A stretch of DNA of 64,000 bases from Mus musculus (GCF_000001635.26 NC_000072.6:109748540-109812539); one strand, 5' to 3'. Counted from the stretch's first letter, positions 1 through 11,150 are shown. Notes: a model not told the origin generated them from the letters alone. Numbers and translations: made by a program.

Positions 1-1290
1 TCATGAAATAACAGTGCCAATGAAGTGTCAGAAGAGGAGCCTTTTAGCACCTAGAGCATAAGAAATGGATCAGTGCCAATAAAAATTCTCTTCTCCTACT
101 TCACTAATATAACTACAACAACAACAGCAGCAGAAACCACAATTCCAAAATTTATATAGAAACACAAAAGACCCAGAGTAGCCAAAGCAATCTTGAGCAA
201 AAGGAGCAATGCTAGGGGGAATTATCATTCCAGATTTCTCTAGTACCATAGTGATAACAGCAGCATGGTTTAGGCAGAAAAAGAGGGATATAGAGTGATG
301 GAACAAAATAGGAGAACCAAAACACACATTACTATAACTATCTAATGTTTGACAAAGATGCAAAAACAAACTGGAGAAAAGAGAGCATCTTCAACAAATG
401 GTGCTACTTCCACAGGATTTAAACATATGTCAAAAAATGAAATTAGACTTGAATCTATCACCTTTCATAAGAAACTCCAAATCAATCATAGATCTGAATG
501 TGAAGCCTAAAATCACCAAAATTTATGGAAGGAAATGTTGGTAGTATTCTACATGGTATAGGTGTAGGAATGGACTTCCTTGACAGGAGCCTGCTTATCA
601 GGAATTAGGACAATTGATTAAATGGGATATTACAACAATAAATTCTTCTGAACATCTAAAAACAGTCAATAAAATGAGGAGGATACCCATGGAATTGGCT
701 AAAATCTGCTACCTCTATGTGTAATAGAGGATTAATATCCAAATTTATTTATGTAGACCTCAAAGAGTCCAAAAAGGACAATTTCAAAAATGGGCTTGAG
801 ATGTGAACAAAGAGTTCTCAAAGGAAGAAACTAAAAATGCCTGAGAAATATCTAAAAAATAATCCCTTAGCAATCCAGGAAACATAACTCATAACAAATA
901 TAAAATCTCATTTTATGCTGGTCAGATTTAAAAAAATCCAAGCCAACAAAAAACTGAAAATAAATGCTGGAGAGGATATAGAGAAAGAGACCCTCATTTG
1001 TTGTTGGTGGGATTGACAACTTGTCTTTTCACTCTGAAATTAGTGTGAAGAGCTCTCAAAAACTTAAAATAAATATGCCACATTACCCAGGTGTGACACT
1101 TCTTAGCATATGCTCAAAGGACTTGACATTCTCTGCACAGATAATTTGTTAAGTCATGTTAGTTGCTACTCTATTCACAGTAGCTAAGGAAAGAAAATAA
1201 CGTGAATGACCTTCAATGTATCACTTAAATGCATTGAAATAGCCTCAAATATTTGGGTGTCACATTAAGGAAAAAATTCAGTACTTTCCC
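1..1290 (+). mobile_element. Old LINE-1 remnant (ORF2 C-terminal region, sense)
   Basis: Wording typical of the end of rodent L1 ORF2 runs through the stretch in sense order: the segment on a query protein and fabricated target (gacaaagatgc near 353), the untranslatable 'atgctggagaggat' near 964, 'catatgctcaaaggac' near 1109 and 'ctattcacagtagct' near 1170. Every frame is broken by stops and indels, so this is a dead, highly diverged copy, probably of an Lx-age family. It runs off the left edge of the window, so its 5' extent is unknown. Confidence 0.7.
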
Positions 1291-1599
1291 TTGTATTTAT
1301 TTAATTATGATTAAGTCCAAGTTTGAATTCTCCACTTCTCCAGTTGTGTATTCTGTCTATAGTTCATAAATTCTGCCATATCTATAGTATGATACAAAAC
1401 CATTTTCCAATATGTACTAAGAATTTTAAGATATTACTAATAAGTGAATGGTTTGACTAAAATGAATAAAATGATGTAAGCCAGCAGATAATACATAAAT
1501 GGAAACTAAGAACATAAAAAGTTAATTAAAGTATGTCGTTCAAAACTAAGGATTTTATTGACATTGTAACTCTCTTTATAATTGCTAGAATTACCAAGA

Positions 1600-2510
1600 T
1601 GTCCACAATACCTACTACATCTAACGTTGTCAACGACGTGGAGCAATGGAACTGTTCTTTCATCTCTTGTGGAATTCAAAATACTATAGCCACATTGGGA
1701 GACAGCTTAACAGTACAGATTGAAACATACTCTACCATTCGACCCAGAAATTATGTCTCTTTTTATTTAACTAAATGAATTAAAAATTTATGTTCATCAA
1801 ACAGTGCTGCATGGGAATGTTTATGAAAGTTCTATTTATAATTGCCTGGACTAGGAAGTAACTGAGATGCCCTTCAGTGAATGAATGGATAAATGTGCTA
1901 GGGTGTATTCGGACATTGAAATATTATTCGGTGTTAGAAATAAATGAGCTGTCAACCTGTGAAAAGACATGGAAAAAATGAATGCATAAGAAGCCAAGAG
2001 AATGGCTTCTTATGTTATTTCTTTAACCTGACATTCTGGAAATTGCAAACTTTTGTTTGCACAGTAAAAAGAATCAGCAGTTGTCAGGGCTGGAGGCTTG
2101 GCAGAACACAGATATTTCAGGTCTCTTGTAACTCATTCTTGTAGGCTGCTGTGGTGAATAATGTCATTGCATATTGGGAATACCCTCTATAATATACAAA
2201 ACCACAATTGAAACTTTGTATCAACAATGGACTTTTGATACAACTAGAGTGATGCAAAATGCCATTACATATTTAGAATAGTTCAAAGAATATATAACAC
2301 CAGGAGTGAAGGGGAAGGTAAGCCTTAGATTTTAGGTGATTATGACATGTCAGTGTAGGCTGGACTGTAGCCACATTAATACTTTAGTATAGGATGCTGA
2401 AGGCAGAGTAACCTGTTTATGTGAGGGATGGAAAACATACAACAACTTTGGACCTTTCTGCTCAACTTTGCTGGGAATGTAAAAATGCTCTATACTGTAG
2501 CTGTATTTCA
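1600..2510 (+). mobile_element. Ancient L1M-type LINE-1 3' end (sense)
   Basis: The order of landmarks matches the 3' end of mammal-wide L1M elements: 'tttataattgcc' near 1837, 'gatgcccttcagtgaatgaa' near 1865, 'gaaatattattcggtg' near 1918, 'aaatgagctgtcaa' near 1941, 'gacattctgga' near 2029, and a 3' UTR with 'gtcagtgtaggctgg' near 2349 and 'ctcaactttgctgggaatg' near 2461. Divergence is high and no frame is open. This copy predates the mouse-specific insertions in the window. Exact subfamily (L1MA or L1MB) was not determined. Confidence 0.75.
1985..2014. other. Perfect 12-bp inverted repeat (hairpin)
   Basis: Positions 1985-1996 (cataagaagcca) are exactly complementary to 2003-2014 (tggcttcttatg), with a 6-nt loop. 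It sits inside the L1M copy, where I recall the family consensus having only a short imperfect agcc/ggct pairing. No function is implied by the sequence. Confidence 0.9.
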
Positions 2511-3515
2511 AATGACAGGCAGAGAAAAGTTGAACATCACTGAAGTCATAAGACATAAAATCCTGTCATAGGACCACCTAAACCTGCCTTTGGCCAAATA
2601 ATGACTCAGCATCACCTAGAAAAATTAAACCCTAAATTAAACCAAAATTTCACTGATACTTGATGGCTGGTACATCTCAAAGTACAGTAAGAGGGTGATA
2701 ATGATTTACACAGAACCTACTGAGCAATTATCTGGAATGGAAGGAGACAAGAAAATGGCAGGATCCCACTTAGCTTTAATATCCTAGAACATGAGACAAC
2801 CATCTCCTTAAGTACTGGGTTCTTCTTTAAGACTGAAAGCACTGATTGAAGCACTGATTTTAAGTCTTAAGAATTTAGTGAGTATGCTGTATGGTAGTAG
2901 ACATCAAATATGGGCAGACTCTATCTAGAACAGAGTGTAGCGTATTGAAAACTAATAATAGAATAACAGGCATAATATGTAACCAAAAATCATGTAAGCA
3001 GTACAAATAAATGAAGCCACATGGGGCAGGCTGTGATGAAGTATTGCAGCATGCTGGAGAGATAAAATGTATGAAGATCTCTTCTGGAAATAGGAGTCCT
3101 AAAGGTTTCCAAGCCAGGTATCCTTTGGAGGATCCATTAGGAAGGTAAGATAGGAATGAGGAAAGGGAAAACAAGATTTGGAACACACAAGAGACTTTAT
3201 GAAATATTGAAAAGTTTATTTTAGATTTTAAACAAAACCTAGAAAAATGAATGTGGTTAGTGAAGAGGGACTGGGGAATGTCTGACCCAGGAACTAGTGA
3301 GGAAAGATGTATAATCAAAGTGAGGGGAGGAATGTGATGTATATTTCAGAGGACAGTTCTTACTAGGAGAATATCTGGAGTCACAAAGAGAGAGAAGAGT
3401 GAAAGCTCATTCTTTGATTAATCTTTAGGAAATTTAGAGGGAAGATAATTAATCTGAAGTCTTGATCCAAGAATCAGTTTTGCTTTACTAAAACTTAAGG
3501 CATAAAACATGTTGC
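2511..3515. other. Unique or unrecognised AT-rich sequence
   Basis: No repeat family was recognised with confidence and no splice-bounded coding segment was seen. The 147-codon minus-strand frame at 2875-3318 has no recognisable domain and an ordinary non-coding composition. Confidence 0.4.
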
Positions 3516-3672
3516 TAATAGGACAGTGGGATGGCTCAACAGATAGGTAAAGGTAATTGCTGCTAAGCCTGACTACCTCACTTCTATGGTAGAAGAAGAG
3601 AACTGACTCCTTCTAGTTGTCTCTGCCCTCCATACATATACCACAACATAAGCTCTCTCTCACACATCTTCC
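3516..3672 (+). mobile_element. tRNA-derived SINE (B3/B4-like), sense
   Basis: 'gggatggctcaacagatagg' near 3529 is a decayed A-box region; 'gctgctaagcctgactacct' near 3558 and 'agagaactgactcctt' near 3597 follow in the order of the rodent B3/B4 tRNA-derived body. The copy runs directly into a C/T-rich and CA tract, the usual position for a SINE 3' microsatellite. Subfamily uncertain. Confidence 0.6.
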
Positions 3673-3715
3673 TCTCCCTGTCCCTGTCCCTGTCCCTCTC
3701 CTTCTCCCTCTCCCA

Positions 3716-3774
<59 letters not shown>
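3673..3774. repeat. (TCCCTG)n followed by (CA)n microsatellite
   Basis: About four TCCCTG-like units near 3676-3700, then an uninterrupted CA run to 3774. It lies at the 3' end of the preceding SINE, from whose tail it probably expanded. Confidence 0.95.
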
Positions 3775-3775
<1 letters not shown>

Positions 3776-3955
3776 TCTCACTCCCACACACTCACATTCA
3801 TATAATGTAAATCATTAAGTTTTATATTAAAACCATTAGTAGAGTGTATTTGCATCATTTTTCCCCTCTTTCCAACTCAACTCCTCCGATATTTATAATA
3901 TGGCTCCCTGTTTCCCAGTTAGCTATCATAATCAGTCAAATTTGCCCCACTGTTG

Positions 3956-3996
3956 TTTCTCTCTCTATCTCTCTCTCTCTTTCTTTCTTTTCTTCT
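3956..3996. repeat. CT/CTTT-rich low-complexity tract
   Basis: Alternating tctctct and tctttctttc blocks, pyrimidine only for most of its length. Confidence 0.8.
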
Positions 3997-4136
3997 CTTG
4001 TGGCTACATCTACTCTCAAATACTATCTAAACTTCAGTTGACTCTTTGATAACCCTAATCTTTCTTGTAGCTTCCATTAGATGACAGATACTTCCAGACA
4101 CTCAGGGATGAATGAATTTTCAAGTCTATCTCATTT

Positions 4137-4243
4137 TGGGGAGTAGGGGGAGAGGGAGGGGATAGGGGATTTTCAGAGGGGAAACTAGGAAAGGGGATAG
4201 CATTTGAAATGTAAATAAAGAAAATATCTAATTAAAAAAAAAA
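4137..4243 (+). mobile_element. Very short 5'-truncated L1 3' end (sense)
   Basis: Ends with the mouse L1 3' UTR signature: a G-rich stretch, 'ggggaaactaggaaagggga', 'catttgaaatgtaaataaag' and 'aaaatatctaat' followed by an A-run at 4233. Only about 105 bp of the element was inserted. No clear target-site duplication was found. Confidence 0.85.
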
Positions 4244-5889
4244 CAAATGAAAGGAGTCAAAATAGTGACAAACACAGCTCAGTTTCACTTGTCACATTGG
4301 AGATTCCATTTCCTTATGGCTTTCTGTTTTCCTTCCTGCAGAGTTTCCAAGTCATAGTGTCTCTGTTCCATACATCTCTCCCTTCTCTGGAAAGCACCTG
4401 GCAGGCTTCATCATGGTGGAGCAAAGGATAGACTCTATGACTCTCCTGGAAGCTGCATGTGTTTTATTTCCTTTAAGGGACAGGGGGGAGATTTTTGTTT
4501 TCTTTTCTTTTCTTACTACAATATCTGGAAGAAGAAGGCAGAAGAATAAGATATATATGTGATTTTCTCAACAGCGATCTATGGGGGGGGGAGGTAGATA
4601 TGCCCTTAATTCCTGTAGCTCCTCAACCCAAGCTCCCAACTGACTTTAGCGTTATAGACATACCTACTAGATATGCTTATCCTGAATTCTATCCACTCAA
4701 GATCAGCTGATGACCCGTGATATTGGGGTTTACTAGCCAGCTGTGATTTCATACAGCCTGCTTCCAATATGATTCCAGAGATCTAAAGCATAATTCTTTA
4801 ATTAAAAGTAAACTGTAGGTAGTGAATTGTAGACACCTCATATTAGGATTGGAAAAGTCTGAGCATAAGCATGTAACCAGTATACACTTGACCAGATGAT
4901 TTGGACCACTCCCCATATGGGTTGTTAGGGATGTGAGCAGTTTCACATGTGAACTGTGGAAGAAGCATATTGATGTCAATTTGTTTAAGTTTTGAATAAA
5001 AGTATAAACACAATAATCAAAGTAATTCCTCAGCTTTGTTCTAGAGTGCCCTTCTCACTTATGGAGAAATTATTCACTTATTCTGTGAAACTGTGCACTC
5101 TCCCATCCAAAAGATGGCATCTCTTTTTCAAGCTTCTGTTTTACAGTGACCTGGAGAGATTCTCTAAGTCTCCTAAGTGAAATTCTAGCTAATAGTCATT
5201 ATCAACTTTAAGATATATAAGCAAACCTGTGTGTATTTGGAGCTCCCATACTAAATGACTACAGTGATACTGTGTGGAATGCAAAAGTCTTAATTCTCCT
5301 GATTCTGGGAGGCAAATAATGTTCTATATCATAAAGTCTTGTTGACAGTCACATGGTCAGTTTTAGTTGACTTTCTCACAACATGAGAAGATGCTCTGTT
5401 GAATATTTTAGACTTAAAGGAAAATAATAAGTTCTATTGTTAATGACATATTTCCTTTTCTTTCCTAAGCTTTCTCATTTATCTTTGTAAAATATTTTAT
5501 TTTCTTGAAATTGTGGAAACAAGCTTAACTTTTAATTTTCATTTCCTCCTAAGTACAACAGTTTGACATAGGACAAAGTGGGTTGAAAGATAGCATTTTC
5601 AAGAATAACTTTGTATTTCACAGTATTTACTATTTTAAAATATGATAGATATCTAACTTATTCAGAAATATTTGTGTATTTTCTCTTAAGCTCATTTTTA
5701 TGTTTCCTTTATTAGTATACATTAATTATAAAAAGCAAGACTTTTGTTATAACATTTCAATTATTTTCTATAATTTATTCTCACCACATTCACATTTTAT
5801 ATTACTTTTTATCTCTCTCCTTTCCCATCTGGTTTCACTTTCCCAGTGGACACTTGACTTTAATGCCCTTTTATGCTCCTTGGATTACA
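4244..5889. other. Unique AT-rich sequence
   Basis: No recognised repeat apart from small homopolymers such as the G-run at 4585. A 71-codon plus-strand frame at 4495-4710 is open, but shows no recognisable domain, no Kozak-like start context and no splice framework, so I do not call it. Confidence 0.4.
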
Positions 5890-5904
5890 TGTATGAAAGA
5901 AAGC

Positions 5905-6078
5905 ATGTTATATAGCACGGGATGTGTCACCATGCATATACAGAGTTCAGATAACAACTTATGGGAGTCAGTTCTACCAAGAGATTTCTACCATGTGGTT
6001 CTCAGGGGATCGAACTCATATTATCAGTGTTAACTGCAAGCCCCTCTACCTCCTGAGGCCATCTTGATGGTCCCAGTT
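5905..6078 (-). mobile_element. tRNA-derived SINE (B3/B4-like), antisense
   Basis: In antisense order: 'agagttcagataacaactta' near 5941, 'gggagtcagttctacca' near 5962, 'ccatgtggttctcagggga' near 5990, and 'cctcctgaggccatcttgat' near 6049, the reversed A-box end. Moderately diverged. Confidence 0.65.
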
Positions 6079-7660
6079 TATTTCTTAGTAGATTCTATAA
6101 CTATCTCTTCCTCTGACATATAAACAGCCCCTCACTGAATCACTATATAATTACTAAAAATTATTTAGGATATTTTCCTAAGAATTTTTGTTAGGGCTGT
6201 TTAGTAATCAACTGAATCAATTCACATAACACATATGTACTGACTGTACACTGATAACAATACTAAGAGGATATTAGCTGACTCACAGTTTATATGTCAT
6301 GACTAAGCCAGAAAAGCGAACAAAAAGACCTGCCGATGAGCTTAGACATCATAATGTGATCACTGTGTGAAGATTTCTGGCAGCAGGGTGAAGAATGACT
6401 ATTTGTAGAGCAAATCTAGAATCAGGAGCTCTAGGACTACAAAGTCATGACCACTAATGATGATGTCTTGGATGAGCAAGGAGGCAGTGAGGTAGATGAA
6501 TGGAGTCATTGTTAAAATCTATGGGTATATATTGAGGAGCTGTTTGTTTGAAATTTTAGTTCCAGGGAGGGAAACAAAAACAGTACCAGGACAGACCCCA
6601 GGTTTTGTATTGGTGGTTTGGTTACAGTGACATTAATCAGGTCACTCCTTAAGAAGGTGTTTCCCTCAGAGAGTGAAGTAACAGTTACATCTTAGTTCAG
6701 GCTGGTCAGATTTTTGTAAAATATTCAAAACTGTCACTATCCACTATCAAAGCCAAGAGCCCACCTGACTGCAGATTGAAACTCAGCATGAAGAAATGGA
6801 CCAGTGGTAAGAGTCTGGAAACGGTCAGCCAGACTTGAAAGTCGAAGCCATGTCTCACAGTGAATTATGAGGTCAATGAATGATTTGTAGCCCAGAATCT
6901 CAGAAAACATTAACATTTAAGAGAGATGCTGATTATTTTCATAAAACTATCATGTAAAAGAAAAAACACGAATGTAATACTGAGGTGACAAATACTTTAC
7001 GCTTATGCTTACAAATATGTAGTTAGAAAAATCTTTAATGTTAAAGAACATTGGGAAACAGAATCTTCATTATTGAAGTAGCATTTTAGACAGGAAAAGA
7101 AAAAGATGCACTAGGGAGGTCAAATAAGAAGGGCATAGATTTGGCTGAAACATGAAAAGTAAAGCAGGAACCAAGTCAAGAATTTCATATGTTTCAGATA
7201 ATAAGGCCAGTGGTGGATACTGTCCCACCATTCAAGTTTCAATAGTGTTTATTCAACTGTGTGTCCAAAGACCACATTTCTTTATTTTTGTGGATCCTTC
7301 TTCGTGTCTGTTTTTAACAAGTTGATCTCATACTGTGGGACCTTTGCTATGTAAAAAGAATAGTGAGACTGTGGGAGTGCTATCTAAAAATAATCTGCAC
7401 TGCAGGCCTCCCAGTGGCACATTTCCTGACCGTTTCTTAATAAATTGGTTCTTGAGGATTTAAGGGTACATTAAAAATAATACAATCAGTTTTCTCTTGG
7501 CAACCACATGTAGAAGAGGATTGTTTTCAATTCTTCCACTAAGTGCATCTTTCAGATGCTAATTTTTCAGTTAGTTAAGAACAAAATGACCTAAAAGTTG
7601 GTGAGTATGCTGAGAGTTTTATAAGTTTAATAAGCCTGGTTGATACTTACTGAAAAGATT
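6079..7660. other. Unique sequence
   Basis: No repeat family recognised; AT-rich; no credible coding signal on either strand. Confidence 0.4.
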
Positions 7661-7663
7661 GGA

Positions 7664-7765
7664 TTTCTCCCTCCCAGCCTACTCCCTCTCCTGTCTCTCC
7701 CTGTCTTTCTTATTCCCACTCTTCCCCTTTGTATCCTTCTCTCCTTTCCTTCCGCCTCTTCTATG
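7664..7765. repeat. Pyrimidine-rich (CT) low-complexity tract
   Basis: A long C/T-dominated stretch with repeated tccct, ctctcc and ccttcc words. It also creates a spurious hydrophobic plus-strand open frame at 7640-7834. Confidence 0.8.
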
Positions 7766-7826
7766 AAGTGTAAACTCCTGTTTTTTCTGGAAAGTCAGTT
7801 ATGTCAAATGATATTTTGCTGGATGT

Positions 7827-7977
7827 CCTGCTAAAGCAGACATGTGAAAGAATGTTTTCCTGAAGCAGACACAGGTGAAAGGGTGACTTGCTGGAGCAGA
7901 CATGGGAAAGAATGTTTTCCTAAAGCACAAACAGGTGTCAGAGTGTTTTGATTTAGCAAACACATGAAAGGATCTGT
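7827..7977 (+). repeat. 60-bp tandem repeat, about 2.5 copies
   Basis: The word gaatgttttcc occurs at 7850-7860 and again at 7910-7920, exactly 60 bp apart, with the flanking acatg(t/g)gaaa and gcagacacaggtg-like words in register. A third partial unit follows (cacatgaaagga near 7961). Each unit also contains a weaker 30-bp half repeat. Confidence 0.85.
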
Positions 7978-8460
7978 GGTAAAGGAATATAAATATGACC
8001 CCATAGAAAGTGAGAAATGAGCATTGAGCATTGGTTTGGTTTGCTCTGCCTGGCTATTCTTTGCTAACAACACACATCTATTGGTTCACATTACATAGCA
8101 TTGTTAATCTCCTCTAGTGGAGACATCATAGAGAACAAGCCCAAGAAGTGCTCATAAGTTTCCTGTGATAGCTTGCCAAATCCCTGGTCTTGCATTAGGT
8201 CTATTGGCAAGCCTTGTGGTTTCTTCAACTACAGTTACTGGCTCATTCATGGTGTCTGCTTGCCTAGAGGACTGGGCTGCAGGTGCTGAGCTGGTGTTTA
8301 CTACAGGACTGAAGTGCTGCAAACAAGGTCCTTCCATTTCATCCAACTCTCAATGATTAGGAGTCAATGTTGTTATATATGAGGCATTGGAGAATGTAAT
8401 GATATCACAGAGTGTACATTGGATGTGAGGTAATAGTGACTATCAAAAATGAGATGAAGG
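7827..8460 (+). mobile_element. LTR-like element with internal 60-bp tandem repeat (possibly RMER17-like)
   Basis: Begins with about 2.5 tandem units (7827-7977), followed by a TATA-like 'aatataaata' near 7987, 'gctctgcctggctattcttt' near 8043 and 'ctagtggagacatcatagag' near 8114. Tandem upstream repeats followed by a TATA-like box are typical of rodent ERVK-class LTR U3 regions. The family name is from memory and uncertain, and TG/CA termini and flanking duplications were not resolved. Its right end abuts the next LTR. Confidence 0.45.
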
Positions 8461-8472
8461 AAAATGAGATTT

Positions 8473-8959
8473 TGTAACTTGTGATTCATGTAAAAGAGTT
8501 GTCTATGAGCCTGCGGCCTGGGGCTGAGAACAAAGCAGAACAGACAGGGCTGTTGTTAAGACATTCCTAAGAACAGCTTGACTGTAAAAATAAAAAAACG
8601 CCAGGGAGTATGCAAGACTATCTGGTCTGGGTCAACACCATCTGGCCAGAACCTGCCCTCTGTCTACTGCCTCTTGACGCCAGGTAAAGTCATACATCAA
8701 CTGGTTGCTATGTGAACAAAGATAAGTCAATAGTGTGTCGCTATGCTGAATTCCACACCCCTAAGTCCCTTACTCCATAAAAACCCCTAGATTTTGAGCC
8801 TCGTGGTCGACATCCTTTATCTTCTGTGTGGGATGCATGTCGGTCCAGAGCTCCGTAATTAAATGACCTCATGTAATTACATCGAGATGGTCCTTCGTGA
8901 TTTTTCGGGTGCACGTCGAATCGGGAATTGAGTGGGGGTTTCCCCACTAGGTTCTAACA
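8473..8959 (+). mobile_element. Solo ERV LTR (class I, gammaretrovirus-like), sense
   Basis: The stretch has LTR architecture: a U3-like body, a TATA-like cataaaa at 8776-8782, an attaaa polyadenylation signal at 8858-8863 and a 3' end 'gggggtttccccacta' running to CA at 8958-8959. The short TATA-to-poly(A) spacing is usual for class I LTRs. No internal gag, pol or env lies beside it, so it is a solo LTR. The 5' TG is ambiguous (8465, 8473 or 8480) and I could not identify a target-site duplication. CpG content is high for this window, suggesting a moderately young copy. Confidence 0.65.
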
Positions 8960-8984
8960 GAGAAAGCATATTACTGCAAGTTTG

Positions 8985-9066
8985 AATCTATGTCTTATTA
9001 ACTATTTTCTCCTCAAAGAAAGGGGATAACATTTGAAATTTACATAAGGAAAATATCTAATAAAAT
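8985..9066 (+). mobile_element. Short L1 3' tail (sense)
   Basis: 'aaaggggataacatttgaaa' starts near 9019 and is followed by 'taaggaaaatatctaataaa', the terminal wording of a mouse L1 3' UTR. Only the tail remains. Confidence 0.7.
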
Positions 9067-9261
9067 AAGGTCAAAACTATTCACAGTTATCTCTGCTGCC
9101 TGATTGTGGATTAAGAGGTAAACTCTAATCTACTGAACAGCACTATGGCTCTGTGCCTGCTTGTCCACCTGCTACAATGCTCCCCACAAGAATGACCATA
9201 AGTTACCCTCTAAAACTGTAAGCCACTAAAAACTGTTTCTATGTGTTTCCATAAAAAAACA

Positions 9262-9320
9262 AAGAAGAAGAAGGAGGAGGAAGAGGAGGAGGAGGAGGAG
9301 GAGGAGAAGGAAGAAGCAAG
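9262..9320. repeat. (GGA/GAA)n purine tract
   Basis: Purine-only run on the plus strand, mainly GAG and AAG triplets. It lies just upstream of the left edge of the inverted L1. Confidence 0.95.
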
Positions 9321-9342
9321 AAGCTGTTACTGAGTCTTAAGA

Positions 9343-10463
9343 ATTTCATAAAGTCATTGATTTTAATAGCTTAGTAGTACTCCATTGTGTAAATGTACCA
9401 CATTTTCTGTATCCATTCCTCTGTTGAGGAACATCTAGGTTGTTTCCAGCTTCTGGCTATTTTAAATAAGGCTGCTATGAACATAGTGGAGCATGTGTCC
9501 TTGCTATATGTTGGAGCAGCATTTAGTTATATGCCCAGTGCTGGTATAGCTTGGTCCTCAGGTAATACTTTGTCTAATTTTCTAAGGAGTTGCCAGACTG
9601 ACTTCCAGAGTAATTGTTCCAGTTTGCAATCCCATCAATAGAGGAGTATTCCTCTTTCTCTAGCCTTTCTGAATGGTGTGAGGTGGAATCTCAGTGTCAT
9701 TTTTATTTGCATTTCCCTGATGTCTAAGAATTTTGAACATTTTAAAGTGCTTCTCAGCCATTCTCTATTCCTCAGTTGAGAATTCTTTGTTTAGCTCTGT
9801 TCTCCATTTTTAATAGGGTTATTTTATTTTCTGGAGTTTAACTTCTTGAATTATTTGTATACATTTGATATTAGCCCTGTATTGGATGTAGGATTGGTAA
9901 AGATCTTTGTTCAATTTGTTGATTTCCATTTTGTCCTATTGACAGTGCCCTTTGCCTTACAGAAGCTTTGCAACTTTATGAGGTCCCATTTGTCAATTCT
10001 TGATCTTAGAGCATAAGCCATTGGTGTTCTGTTCAGGAAAATTTCCTCTGTGCCCATATGTTCTAGGCTCTTCTCCAATTTCTCCTCTATTAGTCTTACT
10101 GTATCTGGTTTTGTGTGAAGGTCCTTGATTCACTTGGACTTGATCTTTGTACAAGTAGTTAAGAATTGATAGATTTGCATTCTTCTACATTATGAGCAAC
10201 AGTTGAACCAGCATGATTTGTTGAAAATGCTGTCTTTTTCTTCTGGATGATTTTAGTTCTTTTTGTCAAAGATCAAGTGACCATAGGTGTGTGGGTTCAT
10301 TTTTGGGTCTTCAATTCTATTCCATTCATCTTCCTGCCTGTCTCTCTATCAACAGCATACAGTTTTTACCACTACTGCTCTTAATACAGCTTGCGGTCAG
10401 GGATGGTGATTCCCCCAGAAGTTCTTTTAATATTGAGAAGAGTTTTTGCTATCCTGGGTTGTG

Positions 10464-10494
<31 letters not shown>

Positions 10495-10622
10495 TTTTTG
10501 TTATTCCAAATACATTTGCAAATTGCTTCTTTTAACTCTATGAAAGAATTGAGTTGGAATTTTGTAGGGGATTACACTGAATCTGTAGATTGTTTTCAGC
10601 AAGATGGCCAATTTTACTATAT
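9343..10622 (-). mobile_element. L1 5' segment, inverted (ORF2, antisense)
   Basis: Reads as the reverse complement of mouse L1 ORF2 from its C-terminal part ('aagaatttcataaagtcatt' at 9343) back to the end of the reverse-transcriptase region ('cagcaagatggcca' near 10597). It joins head-on to a sense L1 3' UTR at about 10623, so the two make one internally rearranged insertion. Several hundred bases of the L1, covering the extreme end of ORF2 and the first part of the 3' UTR, are missing between the segments. Many stops and indels break all frames. Confidence 0.8.
10456..10500. repeat. (TTTTG)n / poly-T expansion inside inverted L1
   Basis: About six GTTTT units followed by a T-run, located where the antisense L1 normally has a short T-run. 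Confidence 0.9.
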
Positions 10623-10624
10623 TA

Positions 10625-11150
10625 AATGCAGACACTCTTGTGGATGCCAAGAAGTGCATGCTGAAAGGAGCCTGAGAGGCTCTGCCAGAGTCTGGCAAAT
10701 AAAGAGGCAGATGCTTGCAGCCAACCATCGAACTGAGCATGGGGTCCCCAATGGAGGAGTTAGAGAAAGGATTGAAGGAGCTAACGGAGTTTAGCAACCC
10801 TATAGGAAGAACTACAGTAACAACCAATCAGAATGCCTGGAGTTCCCAGGTACTAAATCACCAACCAAGGAGTACACATGGAGATATCCATGGCTCCAGA
10901 AACATGTGTGGCAGACAATGGCCTTGTAGGGCATCAATTTGAGACAAGGCCCTTGGTCCTGAGAAGACTGGATACCCTAGTGTAGGGGAATGAAATTGTG
11001 GGGTTGCAGGAATGGGTAAGTGGATGGGGCATCAACCTCATAGAAGCAGGGGAAGGGAGGAAGGGATAGGGATTTTCTTGGGCAGGGTGAAACCAGGAAA
11101 GGGGGTAACATTTGAAATATAAATAAAGAAAATATCCAATTAAAATAACC
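10625..11150 (+). mobile_element. L1 3' UTR segment (sense) of the inverted copy
   Basis: Typical L1 3' UTR order: 'aagaagtgcatgctgaaagg' near 10649, 'cctgagaggctctgccagag' near 10671, 'atggaggagttagagaaagg' near 10751, and the terminal 'catttgaaatataaataaag', 'aaaatatccaattaaaa'. An A/C-rich tail follows. The plus-strand tail shows that the insertion as a whole is plus-oriented and that the segment to its left is the inverted one. Confidence 0.85.

Noticed and set aside
2875..3318. 147-codon minus-strand frame as a gene
   Set aside because: No recognisable domain, no splice or promoter context, and composition like the flanking non-coding DNA.
7827..7977. CRISPR-like direct repeats
   Set aside because: The repeats are contiguous 60-bp tandem units with no unique spacers, in a mammalian LTR-like sequence.
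8473..9066. LTR plus internal ERV sequence
   Set aside because: The DNA to the right of the LTR is an L1 3' tail, not retroviral leader, and no internal genes follow.
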